A DNA stretch of 64,000 nt, from contig NZ_SOPW01000011.1 of the NCBI RefSeq assembly GCF_004402015.1, positions 50,060-114,059 on the forward strand, written 5' to 3'. Shown piece by piece: positions 7,857 to 23,768 of this stretch. This DNA is from Filobacillus milosensis (GTDB taxonomy: Bacteria; Bacillota; Bacilli; Bacillales; Alkalibacillaceae). The stretch's first letter is position 1, and each line of letters opens with the position of its first letter. The position numbers and the translations under genes are program-made. The notes under the pieces were generated by a model. The model was not told the DNA's origin and made no database searches. It saw only the letters and a program-made list of their open reading frames with translations.

Positions 7857-9989
7857 ATGAAAAAATTCATCCTATGTTTCCTATTAATCATAATTCCAAC
7901 AACTACACTACACGCTGAAGAATCAACCTGGATTATAGAAGTTGATCAAAATCCACATGACATAAAAGATTACATAGAGGACTATCATCCACTATTAAAA
8001 GTAGAGCACGTGTATGATACTTTAATGGACGCGCTAGCTGTCACAGGTGACACTCGCCATATTAAAGCACTTCACGAAGAGCAGTTTGTGAAGTCGATTC
8101 AGCCTGTTCAAATGTACACGGTCCCATCTAACCACGCTGAACCCCAAATCCACCCAGAAAGAGCACGATATCACCCAACTGGTTTGCCTTATACCGGAAA
8201 AGGGGTGAAGGTTGGTGTTATCGATACAGGTATTGACTACACCCACCCTGATTTGGAAAAAAGTTTTCACGGCGGGTTTGACGTGGTTGATTTTGATGAA
8301 GACCCAATGGAAACGAAAGCAGGAGAAGGTATGCCGACTCTTCATGGGACGCATGTCTCAGGTATTATTGCCGGTAATGGCCTGATGCAAGGTGTTGCTC
8401 CTGATGCCGAGATTTACGCATATCGTGCGCTCGGACCAGGTGGCTCAGGGACAACCGCACAGGTGATTGCAGCTTTAGAACAAGCAATCAAAGACGGTAT
8501 GGATATTATAAATATGTCGCTCGGTAGTAACACGAATAGTCCGGATGACCCGATGACTCGTGCCGTCAATCGTGCAGTCGAACTTGGGACTACAGTCATT
8601 GTTGCGAACGGAAACAGCGGTCCTGAGGAATGGACGGTAGGATCACCTGCTACTTCGGAAAAAGCAATCTCTGTCGGTGCGGCAATTACGAAGCAAGAAG
8701 TCGCTCAAATTAAAACAGCTGATTCGCCAACTATCCCAGTCCGTCAGTTGCCATTATCCGAAAGTTGGGATTTGAAAAAAGGTTACCCGATTGCAGCGCC
8801 ACAATCACTAAAAGAACTCGAACCGACGATTCACGACCGAATTGTTTTAATTAAAAAAGGAAATACACCATATTACGAACTCATCCAACAGCTTGAAGAA
8901 AAAGGGGCGACAGCTGCATTAATCTACAATGGACCACAAGATGACCCTAATCAATGGGAGTGGGTTCAAGCGCCTTTCCCTGCTTCATACTTAACAGAAG
9001 AAGAAGCAAATGCTTTAATTCAAGGCGAATTGTGGCTGCAAACAAATTATAAAACAATCAAAAATGCACTGGCCCCTTTTAGTTCACGCGGACCTGTGGC
9101 ATCATCTTGGAACATCAAGCCGGACATACTAGCGCCAGGTGTCGATATCGTCAGCACCATTCCAAACGGATACGCTGCATTACAAGGAACCAGTATGGCT
9201 TCACCTTATGTTGCTGGGGTTGCCGCTTTATTAAAAGAAGCCTATCCACACGACACACCATCTCAAATCAAATCACGTTTACTATCATCGACTAAATTAT
9301 TTGAAACCGGAGATCAAGAGGCACCCCCATCCGAGCAGGGGACAGGTTTTATTGACACAAAGCAAGCGATCAATTCTACCTATAGCATAGAAAATAACCG
9401 CTTAAACTTTGGAAAAATAGATGCGACGCATAAGTATGTTAACCAAACCATTACGATAAAAAACCACGATCGTGAACCGCTTAACGTGAGGTTTAATATC
9501 CCTAAACGACAATCAGGGATCGTGTGGGACCTTCCAATGAGCACTACGATCGAGCCGAAAACGAGTCGTTCATTTGAAGTCGGTGCCTCAATCACACCAG
9601 ACCGACTAACCAAAGGCAATAAAGAAGGGTTTATAGAAGTTGAGCTTAACCAAAAGATCAATCACTTACCATTTTTATTTATTAACAAAACCTCCGACTA
9701 CCCGAGAATTACCGGCTTTGAATTAGATATGGAACCATTTCAAAATGAACAGTTAACGGTCAGGTTCTTCGTTAATGAAAATGTTGAACAATTAAAAGTG
9801 ATACTAATTGAACCTAAATACCTAAGAACAACTGAATGGTTTACAGAAACAGATGTGAAAAATGGAGTGTTTGAAAAAACATTTGAAGTTCAAAATCTAC
9901 CAAAAGGTGAATTCAAAGCCATCTTCCAAATCGAACAAAATGGGGAGACAATTACTGAAGAAAAAAACATATATTTACCAGAATTCTAG
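7857..9989 (+). CDS. Secreted subtilisin-like serine protease (S8, Vpr-like)
   Basis: A 710-residue exported protease. It has a signal peptide ending near residue 20 (LHA), an I9-type propeptide to about residue 95, then the S8 domain. The triad is Asp123 (VGVIDTGID), His163 (LHGTHVSG) and Ser446 (QGTSMASP), with the oxyanion Asn253. An insert at about 290-400 looks like the protease-associated (PA) domain of Vpr-type enzymes. The C-terminal 200 residues are likely Fn3/Ig-like. The ATG follows AGAGGAG. An upstream in-frame extension to 7806 is rejected because it lacks an RBS. The gene interrupts the usual mnaA-atp neighbourhood. Confidence 0.92.
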   Translation: MKKFILCFLLIIIPTTTLHAEESTWIIEVDQNPHDIKDYIEDYHPLLKVEHVYDTLMDALAVTGDTRHIKALHEEQFVKSIQPVQMYTVPSNHAEPQIHPERARYHPTGLPYTGKGVKVGVIDTGIDYTHPDLEKSFHGGFDVVDFDEDPMETKAGEGMPTLHGTHVSGIIAGNGLMQGVAPDAEIYAYRALGPGGSGTTAQVIAALEQAIKDGMDIINMSLGSNTNSPDDPMTRAVNRAVELGTTVIVANGNSGPEEWTVGSPATSEKAISVGAAITKQEVAQIKTADSPTIPVRQLPLSESWDLKKGYPIAAPQSLKELEPTIHDRIVLIKKGNTPYYELIQQLEEKGATAALIYNGPQDDPNQWEWVQAPFPASYLTEEEANALIQGELWLQTNYKTIKNALAPFSSRGPVASSWNIKPDILAPGVDIVSTIPNGYAALQGTSMASPYVAGVAALLKEAYPHDTPSQIKSRLLSSTKLFETGDQEAPPSEQGTGFIDTKQAINSTYSIENNRLNFGKIDATHKYVNQTITIKNHDREPLNVRFNIPKRQSGIVWDLPMSTTIEPKTSRSFEVGASITPDRLTKGNKEGFIEVELNQKINHLPFLFINKTSDYPRITGFELDMEPFQNEQLTVRFFVNENVEQLKVILIEPKYLRTTEWFTETDVKNGVFEKTFEVQNLPKGEFKAIFQIEQNGETITEEKNIYLPEF

Positions 9990-10060
9990 AGAAATGCAAC
10001 CGTTTTCAAAATTAATGTGATTTTTGTCACAAAGTTGTTTCAAATTCTATGTTTTAACAA

Positions 10061-10089
10061 TTGACTTTGAAATACTCCTATTGTAATCT
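10061..10089 (+). promoter_or_regulatory. Sigma-A promoter of the atp operon
   Basis: The -35 box TTGACT (10061-10066) and -10 box TAATCT (10084-10089) are separated by 17 bp. It lies about 130 bp upstream of the first atp cistron and is the best promoter match in this part of the window. Confidence 0.75.
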
Positions 10090-10217
10090 AATTTAGTGTG
10101 GGCAATTGTTTTAAGAGTGTTTTTTCTACAAAATTTTTGCCCCAAAAAAGATTCATCTACAAACAAATTCCTGCTAGTTCGGAAAGCATCAGTTTTCCAT
10201 CTATCAAACGGAATGGA

Positions 10218-10439
10218 GTGGTTACACTGAATAAACGTCCACTTCAAGGAATGGCAATCACAGCGAGTATTTTAAGTTATTTGTCTGGTTCGACCATTGT
10301 TGGTGTCTTATTCGGCAGATGGTTGGATGGATATTTAAACACTTCCCCAATTTTTCTAATCATAGGTTTATTACTTGGTTTGGCTACCGGCGTGTATGGT
10401 ATGATTGTTTTGGTTAATAAGTATCTAGGAGACGATTGA
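10218..10439 (+). CDS. atpZ: AtpZ/AtpI-like membrane protein (ATP synthase gene 1)
   Basis: A short two-helix membrane protein of the F0F1 ATPase gene-1 family, encoded first in many Bacillus atp operons. AtpZ with AtpI is proposed to help assembly or Mg2+ supply. The core reads as helix 1 (SILSYLSGSTIVGVLFGRWLDG), a short loop, then helix 2 ending in VLVNKYLGDD. The start is uncertain: GTG at 10218 gives 73 residues, while the best ribosome spacing (GGAG at 10215) favours CTG at 10227, giving MNKRPLQG. The reading frame remains open upstream to 10098, but without support. Confidence 0.75.
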   Translation: MVTLNKRPLQGMAITASILSYLSGSTIVGVLFGRWLDGYLNTSPIFLIIGLLLGLATGVYGMIVLVNKYLGDD

Positions 10440-10440
10440 T

Positions 10441-11560
<1,120 letters not shown>

Positions 11561-11664
11561 TTTTTGTGAATTAGTACTTGGCAAACAAGTCAAGTATTCT
11601 AATAAAATTGACTCGTTCATTGGCAAAAAGCCAGTAGCGCAGTCGCACTTATCATTTTTTAACT

Positions 11665-11691
11665 TATACTTCTATACCCGTAGAAAGTATA
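11665..11691 (+). other. Intercistronic stem-loop before atpE
   Basis: TATACTTCTA and TAGAAAGTATA form an imperfect hairpin (one bulge) in the 173-bp atpB-atpE gap. It is followed by A's rather than T's, so it is not a terminator. A strong AGGAGGA site follows before atpE. It could be an mRNA-processing or stability element supporting high c-subunit synthesis. Confidence 0.5.
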
Positions 11692-11709
11692 AAAATAACA
11701 CTATTATAA

Positions 11710-11940
<231 letters not shown>

Positions 11941-12020
11941 TTTTTACGACAAACAACTAAATGGCGAAGTCAGACATATGAACTTCGCCATTCCTTTATG
12001 TAGAAAATGTGAGGAGTTAG

Positions 12021-14619
<2,599 letters not shown>

Positions 14620-14649
14620 TGATGATGAAGTCTCGAAAAAAGGTGGTGA

Positions 14650-15516
<867 letters not shown>

Positions 15517-15536
15517 CGTTTGACATGAATTCGTGA

Positions 15537-16949
<1,413 letters not shown>

Positions 16950-16952
16950 TAA

Positions 16953-17408
<456 letters not shown>

Positions 17409-17421
17409 ATAAATCAGATGA

Positions 17422-17451
17422 AAGACCTGACTTTAGCGTCAGGTCTTTTTT
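17422..17451 (+). terminator. Terminator of the atp operon
   Basis: Stem AAGACCTGAC / GTCAGGTCTT with a short loop and T-run. Confidence 0.92.
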
Positions 17452-17731
17452 GAATAAACTCATCATTTTGAAACAACTGTGCAAAGAACTATTAAAAAGA
17501 AATTTAACAAAATTTAACTTGATTTGGGACAAACCTATAGTCTTAAATTCACTCAAAATCGCTAATTGTATAAAAAAATAAAACTTTACTCATATTACTT
17601 ACAGGACTTAGAACCGACAAAAATCGATATAAAAATATCAATAGGTCAAAAGTTTTATTTCAACAAAAAGAGGTTTCGTGTCGATATTACCCGGGAAATG
17701 CCGAAGTAGAAAGAGATTTAGAGGTGTAAAC
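17452..17731. other. Intergenic region atpC-ywzB, no gene seen
   Basis: About 280 bp of AT-rich sequence. A weak sigma-A-like pair (TTTAAC, 17 bp, TATAGT around 17515-17545) could drive ywzB-ywmB. No 21-bp array is present here. Confidence 0.4.
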
Positions 17732-17965
17732 ATGTTTACTGATATCGCGATTGATTCAATTGTTTTTATGTTCTCGCATATTATTTTTATCATCATCGCT
17801 TGGAAGTGTCTAGAAGCAGTAAAAATTGAACAGATCTTTAAGAAAAACAGAGTAGCAGAAAGCAGAATTCTATTTATCATGTTGTCCATTGTGATTGGAA
17901 CGACTGTCAGCAACTTCGTCATTGATTTCATTCAGTGGTCTAGACAACTTCAGCACCTATTATAA
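17732..17965 (+). CDS. ywzB: YwzB family membrane protein (DUF1146)
   Basis: A 77-residue protein with two hydrophobic helices (about residues 5-25 and 45-65), matching the DUF1146/YwzB family that lies between atpC and murA in Bacillus. Conserved-looking segments are FSHIIFIIIAWKCLEA and GTTVSNFVIDFI. I chose ATG at 17732, preceded by AGAGGTG; the longer frame to 17678 lacks support. Function unknown. Confidence 0.85.
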   Translation: MFTDIAIDSIVFMFSHIIFIIIAWKCLEAVKIEQIFKKNRVAESRILFIMLSIVIGTTVSNFVIDFIQWSRQLQHLL

Positions 17966-18047
17966 TTAAATATCTTATATTAGATGTATAAGTCGGCATG
18001 GCTTTGACCATCCTTTTACAAAAGGTTTTTTTCAGGGGGATTTAGCC

Positions 18048-18695
18048 ATGCGGATGATTATGATTTTTCTAGTTTTTTTCTATAGTATTATTTTATTCTA
18101 TCAATCTACCAATACACTTGTAGCAGATGTTTCCTCAACTTCTCAATTAGCTGAGGTTTATGAAGAAGAAGGCTGGGGTATAGACCGAGTAGAAGTAGTT
18201 AACTACGTGATCACTGACAAACAGGAAGCGAAAAACTTTTTAAAAAACAATGATAAAGACACCCTCAAATTAGAGGGTGTGATCGAATCATATGATGTGG
18301 TTGCTGTCACAAATAATCAAGTTAAAGTTATTTATAAGTTTGAGAGCAATCAATGGAATGAAGATGTGAAAAAGTATCTACAAAATACGATATTTAACAC
18401 AGAATTTCGTCATTTTTTTAAAAAAGGACAAATATTCTCTTGTTTTCAGTCGAATATTGATGATAAAATAAGTAGTAATTTTATTGTTAACAAAATAAGT
18501 AAGTATTTCGATGTGCAAGAAACAAACGTTATGGACGAAGGAAATTTTACAGTAGTTAGTGGAATAACAGATCAATTTGAACAATATATACCAATGAACA
18601 AAGAAAAGATTAACATTCAATATTCAGTTCGGGAAACTAAATCAGGTAAAAAGACAATCACAATTGGAACACCTATCCTAGTAATTGAATATTAA
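18048..18695 (+). CDS. ywmB: YwmB family protein (TATA-box-binding-like fold)
   Basis: A 215-residue protein with an N-terminal signal or anchor helix (residues 2-20), followed by a soluble domain. Its place directly upstream of murA, its size and its topology match YwmB, whose structure resembles two TATA-box-binding-like repeats. Sequence identity looks modest. The domain is rich in charged residues and lysine. ATG follows AGGGGGATTTAGCC. Function unknown; the extracytoplasmic location is inferred from the leader. Confidence 0.75.
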   Translation: MRMIMIFLVFFYSIILFYQSTNTLVADVSSTSQLAEVYEEEGWGIDRVEVVNYVITDKQEAKNFLKNNDKDTLKLEGVIESYDVVAVTNNQVKVIYKFESNQWNEDVKKYLQNTIFNTEFRHFFKKGQIFSCFQSNIDDKISSNFIVNKISKYFDVQETNVMDEGNFTVVSGITDQFEQYIPMNKEKINIQYSVRETKSGKKTITIGTPILVIEY

Positions 18696-18730
18696 ATAAC
18701 ATACGGAATATCGACACGGAGGGAAAAACC

Positions 18731-20044
18731 TTGGAAAAAATCATAGTATCCGGTGGAAACCAATTACGTGGTACGGTAAAAGTTGAAGGAGCAAAAAATG
18801 CCGTATTACCAGTAATTGCAGCTAGTATTATGGCTAGTGAAGGAAAAAGTACATTAAAGCAAGTTCCTGACTTAGCCGATGTTGATACAATTAGTGAAGT
18901 TTTACGTTATATGAATATAAATGTTTTACAATCTGAAAATCAATTAGTTGTTGATGCTTCTAATCAACTAAAAACTGAAACACCTTTTGAATATGTTCGC
19001 AAAATGAGAGCATCAGTATTAGTTTTAGGACCACTATTAGGCCGTTATGGTCACGCTAAAGTCGCTATGCCAGGTGGTTGTGCAATTGGTTCACGTCCAA
19101 TTGATCAGCACTTAAAAGGCTTTGAAGCTATGGGTGCAAAAATTCATGTAGGTAATGGATATGTAGAAGCTTTTGTTCCTGAAAAATTAGTAGGAGCTCG
19201 TATTTATCTAGATTTTCCTAGTGTAGGAGCTACTGAAAACTTAATGATGGCAGCAGCTCTAGCTGAAGGTACAACAGTAATTGAAAACTGTGCTAGAGAG
19301 CCTGAAATAGTAGATTTAGCAAATTATATTAACCAAATGGGTGGTAAAGTTGTTGGCGCTGGTACGGAAACAATCCGTATCGAAGGTGTACCAACACTTA
19401 AAGGAGTAGAGCACAATATCATACCGGACCGTATTGAAGCAGGAACGTTCATGGTTGCTGCAGCAATTACAGGCGGAGATGTAGTTGTAGAAGGTGCTAT
19501 TCCTGATCACTTACGTTCATTAATCGCCAAAATGCGTGAGATGAATGTTCACATTGAGGAATATGAAGATAGTGTACGTGTCGTTGGTACTGAACTATTA
19601 AAACCAGCTGACATCAAGACTCTACCATACCCAGGATTCCCAACTGATTTACAATCTCAGTTTATGGCATTAATGATGCAAGCAAAAGGAACGAGTGTCA
19701 TCACTGAAACAGTATTTGAAAATCGTTTCATGCACGTTGAAGAGTTTAGAAGAATGAACGCAACAGCCAAAATTGAAGGTCGTAGTGCAATCATAGAAGG
19801 TCCATCAAAGTTACAAGGTGCAGAAGTTGCTGCAACTGACTTAAGAGCAGCAGCGGCTCTAATCATCGCTGGTCTTGTAGCAGAAGGTCATACAACAGTA
19901 ACTGAACTAAAACACTTAGATCGTGGCTACGTCAACTTCGAATCTAAACTTCGAGGATTGGGCGCAGACATCGAACGTGTAACAGAAGAAAGTGAAGAAA
20001 TCGACCAAGTTGTCGGTGAAGACGAATTAGCACAATCTAGTTAA
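18731..20044 (+). CDS. murA: UDP-N-acetylglucosamine 1-carboxyvinyltransferase
   Basis: Transfers enolpyruvate from PEP to UDP-GlcNAc, the first committed step of peptidoglycan synthesis, in the cytoplasm. The catalytic residue is Cys117 in MPGGCAIG, so the fosfomycin target is intact. [11 protein letters not shown] and [13 protein letters not shown] are present. At 437 residues it is full length, with an acidic tail. Start is TTG after GGAGGGAAAAACC. By position it is the murAA paralogue. Confidence 0.96.
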   Translation: MEKIIVSGGNQLRGTVKVEGAKNAVLPVIAASIMASEGKSTLKQVPDLADVDTISEVLRYMNINVLQSENQLVVDASNQLKTETPFEYVRKMRASVLVLGPLLGRYGHAKVAMPGGCAIGSRPIDQHLKGFEAMGAKIHVGNGYVEAFVPEKLVGARIYLDFPSVGATENLMMAAALAEGTTVIENCAREPEIVDLANYINQMGGKVVGAGTETIRIEGVPTLKGVEHNIIPDRIEAGTFMVAAAITGGDVVVEGAIPDHLRSLIAKMREMNVHIEEYEDSVRVVGTELLKPADIKTLPYPGFPTDLQSQFMALMMQAKGTSVITETVFENRFMHVEEFRRMNATAKIEGRSAIIEGPSKLQGAEVAATDLRAAAALIIAGLVAEGHTTVTELKHLDRGYVNFESKLRGLGADIERVTEESEEIDQVVGEDELAQSS

Positions 20045-20059
20045 TTGATATTAATAGGA

Positions 20060-20087
20060 AAAAGCGGCTTATGGCCGCTTTTTTTAT
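20060..20087 (+). terminator. Terminator of murA
   Basis: Stem AAGCGGC / GCCGCTT followed by a run of T. Confidence 0.88.
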
Positions 20088-20103
20088 TGTTTATTTTTAT
20101 AAA

Positions 20104-20464
20104 AATTCCATTAATACAAGTGCGAACTCTATTAAAAGCACAGAGTACTCCATAATTCTTGAGATCAACTCCATTAATTTGGCGCTCAACTCAATTAATA
20201 AAGAAACTCACTCCATTATTCCATTAAAATAACAAACTCTTTTAATCATGCAAAGAACTTCATTAATCCTGAATTACAACTTCAATAATATAAAAATAAC
20301 TCAATTAAAATGGACATCAACTTCATTATTCTTTTAATAGAAGTATGAACTCCATTAAAAAGTTAAAGCACTCTATTAATCTGATCACTAACTACATTAA
20401 TCCCATTCCTAACTCTGTTAATCGCAACGTCAACTCCATTATTCCGTCTACGAACTCCATTTAA
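20104..20464 (+). repeat. 21-bp phased array, core type C (17 units, largest)
   Basis: Cores near AACTCCATTAAT begin at 20104, 20125, 20146, 20167, 20188, 20209, 20235, 20256, 20278, 20298, 20319, 20348, 20369, 20390, 20411, 20432 and 20453. Twelve of sixteen intervals are exactly 21 bp; the others are 26, 22, 20 and 29. Fillers are unrelated. It starts 17 bp after the murA terminator. From 20465 to 20628 I see only AT-rich leader for spoIID, presumably holding its sporulation promoter. Confidence 0.92.
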
Positions 20465-20628
20465 ATTTATCAATATTTAGAAGATATAATAGACAGCCCC
20501 TCAAACCAGTTAGAGCCACAATTCGGACAAGTTTCTATGAAATAAATCTACTGTTTTGGTTCTATTAAATTCATTTTGGTAATACTTATATGATAGATAC
20601 AGTTTGATCTAGAGGAGGAGCTGTCGCT

Positions 20629-21624
20629 ATGATTAAAAATCGAGAAGGACTTGTATTTGTCGCCATTTTAATAGCAGTCATTGCTGTGTTACCAGCGGTT
20701 ATTGTACTGCCGTTTTCGAAGGCATCCACTGAATCCATTGAATTGAATGAAACGCAAGAAACCCAACTGGACTTAACGGATCAGCCAACAGTTCAAGTGA
20801 TGAGAAGTGCAAGCGGACAAATTGAGGAAGTTCCATTAGAACAGTACGTGGTGTCAGTGGTATCATCTGAAGTTCCGGCAAGTTTTGAACTAGAAGCTAT
20901 TAAGGCACAGGCACTCGCCGCACGAACGTATATCGTTCAAAAATTAGTAAACGGTGGAGCAACGGAGGAGTATGATGTTACGGATACTGTACAACACCAG
21001 GTCTATAAAAATATGGATGAATTAAGAAGCGCATGGGGTGTTGATTATTCCTGGAAGATCAATAAAATTAAGCAGGCTGTTCAAGAAACAAGAGGTCAAA
21101 TCATTACGTATAGTGGTCAGCCGATAACGGCGCAGTTTTTCTCAACCAGTAATGGTTATACTGAAAATGCAGAAGATTACTGGCAAAATGAGATCCCATA
21201 TTTAAAAAGTGTTCAAAGTCCATGGGATGAAAATTCACCTGAATATTTAGAACAACAAATACTAACGAGAACTGAAGTTGTAAATAAACTTGGAATTGAT
21301 CAACAGGCGATTCAAGTTTCTAATACTGTAAGAACAGATAGTCATCGAATAAAAGAAATTACAATCAGTGGAAAAACATTCTCAGGTAGAGAGGTTCGTG
21401 AGTTACTGGGCTTACGTTCGAACGACTTTACCATAGAGGTAAAAGGTGATCATATCATTTTCACAACAAAAGGTTATGGCCATGGTGTGGGGATGAGTCA
21501 ATATGGTGCTAATGGAATGGCTGAAGCTGGTAGCGATTATAAAGAAATTGTCAAACATTATTACAAGGGCGTCGAAATCAGTGATATTCAAGAGATCATT
21601 GGCTCCTTAAGCGCGATGAATTAA
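20629..21624 (+). CDS. spoIID: Stage II sporulation protein D, lytic transglycosylase
   Basis: Cleaves peptidoglycan glycan strands during engulfment of the forespore, in complex with SpoIIM and SpoIIP. The 331-residue protein has an N-terminal membrane anchor (about 9-30), then the SpoIID domain. The catalytic glutamate lies in VVSSEVPASFELEAIKAQA, and the C-terminus carries GYGHGVGMSQYGANGMA. ATG follows GAGGAGGAGCTGTCGCT. In B. subtilis it is controlled by sigma-E; I could not locate a convincing sigma-E box. Confidence 0.94.
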   Translation: MIKNREGLVFVAILIAVIAVLPAVIVLPFSKASTESIELNETQETQLDLTDQPTVQVMRSASGQIEEVPLEQYVVSVVSSEVPASFELEAIKAQALAARTYIVQKLVNGGATEEYDVTDTVQHQVYKNMDELRSAWGVDYSWKINKIKQAVQETRGQIITYSGQPITAQFFSTSNGYTENAEDYWQNEIPYLKSVQSPWDENSPEYLEQQILTRTEVVNKLGIDQQAIQVSNTVRTDSHRIKEITISGKTFSGREVRELLGLRSNDFTIEVKGDHIIFTTKGYGHGVGMSQYGANGMAEAGSDYKEIVKHYYKGVEISDIQEIIGSLSAMN

Positions 21625-21754
21625 TTCGACAAATGCTTTAGTTTACCCATAAATTCGATAATAATCTAAAATTCGTGATATTTTTTTAAAAAATTTGTAT
21701 TTCCAATGTATATAATCCTTTTTTTTCGTTCAGAATGTTGCTGAGGTGATGAAA

Positions 21755-22426
21755 ATGAATGAAAAAGAAAGGAAACTCATGCAACAATCTAAATGGAAAC
21801 GCTTGACGCGCCAACGCTGGTTTTACCCTACGCTATACATTACGCTAGTAGCTGTAATATTAGCCGGGGTTATGGTTTATCAATTCAACGCATCGAATGA
21901 TGTCACTGACAACGATGCAGTGAATGAAGAGAATCCAGCTGACTTAGTCGACAACACAAATGACGACGACTCAGTTCCAGTTATGGCCGATCAAGAGGAT
22001 TTAGTGATGCCGACACTATTAGGGGATCAAGCTGAAATCATTACAAACTATTATGACGCTGAAGCAACTGAAGAAGAACAAGAGAGTGCACTTATTTTCT
22101 ACAACAACTCTTACTACCAAAGTAAAGGCGTCGATATTTCATCTAAAGATGGAAAAGCGTTTGAAGTGGTTGCTGCCCTTAGCGGAACAGTAACAGCTGT
22201 TTTCGATGACGAATTACTAGGTAAAGTTGTTGAGATTGAGCATGATGAGACACGCTCGACTTTCTACGCGAGCTTATCAGAAGTGAACGTAGCTGAAGGT
22301 GACGAACTTGATCAAGGTGATGTCATTGGAGTTTCCGGTACAAACGTGTATGGAGACGAAGAAACTACAAAAGTACACTTCCGTCTTCTAGAAAACGGCG
22401 AACCAGTCAACCCGAATTTTCAATAA
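21755..22426 (+). CDS. spoIIQ: Stage II sporulation protein Q
   Basis: Forespore membrane protein with a LytM-like domain that pairs with SpoIIIAH across the septum to form the engulfment ratchet and feeding channel. One membrane helix (about residues 24-42) is followed by an acidic linker and the LytM domain. The metal site appears degenerate: SKGVDIS replaces the usual HxGxD, as in B. subtilis SpoIIQ. ATG at 21755 follows GAGGTG; a GTG at 21746 and an ATG at 21749 are alternatives. Confidence 0.9.
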   Translation: MNEKERKLMQQSKWKRLTRQRWFYPTLYITLVAVILAGVMVYQFNASNDVTDNDAVNEENPADLVDNTNDDDSVPVMADQEDLVMPTLLGDQAEIITNYYDAEATEEEQESALIFYNNSYYQSKGVDISSKDGKAFEVVAALSGTVTAVFDDELLGKVVEIEHDETRSTFYASLSEVNVAEGDELDQGDVIGVSGTNVYGDEETTKVHFRLLENGEPVNPNFQ

Positions 22427-22435
22427 CGAATAATA

Positions 22436-22468
22436 AAAATCCTCGCTGAGATAAGCGAGGATTTTTTT
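22436..22468 (+). terminator. Terminator of spoIIQ
   Basis: Stem AATCCTCGCT / AGCGAGGATT followed by seven T. Confidence 0.9.
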
Positions 22469-22530
22469 GTTTGGATATTAATATGCTAAATAATATATAA
22501 AAAACTAAAGTTAATTCTGCAGAGAACGTA

Positions 22531-22626
22531 AGGCGGCGACTCCTGCGGGAATAGCGAGCCAGGCAAGACCCCACAGTGAGGAACGAACGAGGAGGCTTGC
22601 GGATCGCCCGCGGAAAGCGTCCGCCT
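22531..22626. repeat. Bacillaceae dispersed palindromic (REP-like) element
   Basis: A GC-rich 96-bp island in AT-rich DNA, with outer arms AGGCGG...CCGCCT, a second pairing CTCCTGCGGG with CCCGCGGA, and an inner GCAAG...CTTGC pairing around a CCCCAC...GAGGAGG loop. From general knowledge, this layout matches a very common dispersed element of Bacillaceae genomes that begins GGCGGCGACTCCTGCGGGA. No ORF is expected. The surrounding 22469-22761 has no other gene. Confidence 0.75.
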
Positions 22627-22761
22627 GAAGTGATTCGTCTGATTCAAAATCGAACTTTGAAATGGTTTAATCACAACTCTTTAACTCATTAACATATTTC
22701 CGTCAATTCCTGAATAAACTGTACCATCACATCTTTAGAGGTACATCAGGAGGCGAGGAGT

Positions 22762-23022
22762 TTGCACGATTACATCAAAGACAGAACGATCAAAATCGCG
22801 GAGCACCTGTTAGAGACAAAGAAAACTGTACGTGTTATTGCGAAAGATTTCGGGGTTTCAAAAAGCACCGTGCACAAAGATTTAACCGAAAGGCTTCCAG
22901 CGATTAACCCAGCCTTAGCGAAAGAAGTTAAGGAAGTTTTAGATTACCATAAGTCGATCAGACATATACGTGGCGGGGAGGCGACGCGCAAAAAGTACAG
23001 AGATCAGACGACAACTGTTTAG
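22762..23022 (+). CDS. spoIIID: Sporulation transcription factor SpoIIID
   Basis: An 86-residue helix-turn-helix regulator of the mother cell that activates and represses sigma-E and sigma-K genes. The HTH is TVRVIAKDFGVSKSTVHKDL, followed by the conserved C-terminal basic helix HIRGGEATRKKYRD. Start is TTG after CAGGAGGCGAGGAGT. Downstream 23032-23092 can form a long-range GCCTGTCAC / GTGACGGGC stem but lacks a T-run. Confidence 0.95.
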   Translation: MHDYIKDRTIKIAEHLLETKKTVRVIAKDFGVSKSTVHKDLTERLPAINPALAKEVKEVLDYHKSIRHIRGGEATRKKYRDQTTTV

Positions 23023-23100
23023 TACAAACATCGCCTGTCACCCATACATATTCATCAAACTTAAATTGAGCGAGGCACCCTACCTGTGACGGGCACTCCT

Positions 23101-23586
23101 TTATCGACTTCTACGTTCATAAAGGGTCATTTCTTCTTTAACCGTTTCACCACCAGCTTCTGTCCACTGTATCACGGCATAAATTTTTTCAATATCCTTA
23201 AATAAAACAGGGTCACCATTTGGCTTAAAAAGTGATGAATCCACCGTACCAGTCGGTGAATTTCCTAATTCAACCGGTTTATTCCATGACCTTGAAACCC
23301 CTTGAAGAGCAATATCAAGTCCATCAACAAGCGCGAATGTGCGGAAGTTGAAATCCTCAACTTTAATATTTTCTTCACCTACATAGTTTAGAATGCCATT
23401 TCCAGCGACCTGATTAGTTGGAACCAGCTCCACTTTATACTGATCCAATTCCCAATGCTCAGTCTCTCCATCCATTAAAAACACATAATAATGATTCGAT
23501 TGGTCATCTTCATTTTGATTTATAAAAAACATCGTTACCACAATGGCACCAATTAATATAAAAGCTCCAATACTTTTTAAATCCAT
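23101..23586 (-). CDS. Membrane-anchored protein of unknown function
   Basis: A 161-residue protein with a single N-terminal helix (SIGAFILIGAIVVTMFFI), then a mostly beta-rich extracytoplasmic domain with many acidic residues. I chose the ATG at 23586, preceded by AGGAGGATCAAT on the minus strand; the longer frame to 23607 has no RBS. It is oriented against spoIIID and divergently from the acyl-CoA dehydrogenase. I do not recognise the family. Confidence 0.7.
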   Translation of the reverse strand: MDLKSIGAFILIGAIVVTMFFINQNEDDQSNHYYVFLMDGETEHWELDQYKVELVPTNQVAGNGILNYVGEENIKVEDFNFRTFALVDGLDIALQGVSRSWNKPVELGNSPTGTVDSSLFKPNGDPVLFKDIEKIYAVIQWTEAGGETVKEEMTLYERRSR

Positions 23587-23768
23587 TATTGATCCTCCTA
23601 CGCACAAAAATCAAACAAACGTTTGATTGAATTATCGCAAATTTTATCTAATAAAAAGACTAGCATAAAACGTGCTAGAAAAAAACGAATATATTTTCAA
23701 AATTAAAGGGTTAACATGCTAAAATAAATATATAGAAAATTTTGAAAAAAAGGGGGCAGCATGTACAA

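Noticed and set aside
20104..20464. CRISPR array
   Set aside because: Repeats are about 12 bp and fillers about 9 bp, far below CRISPR sizes; cores are degenerate, and no cas genes are in the window.
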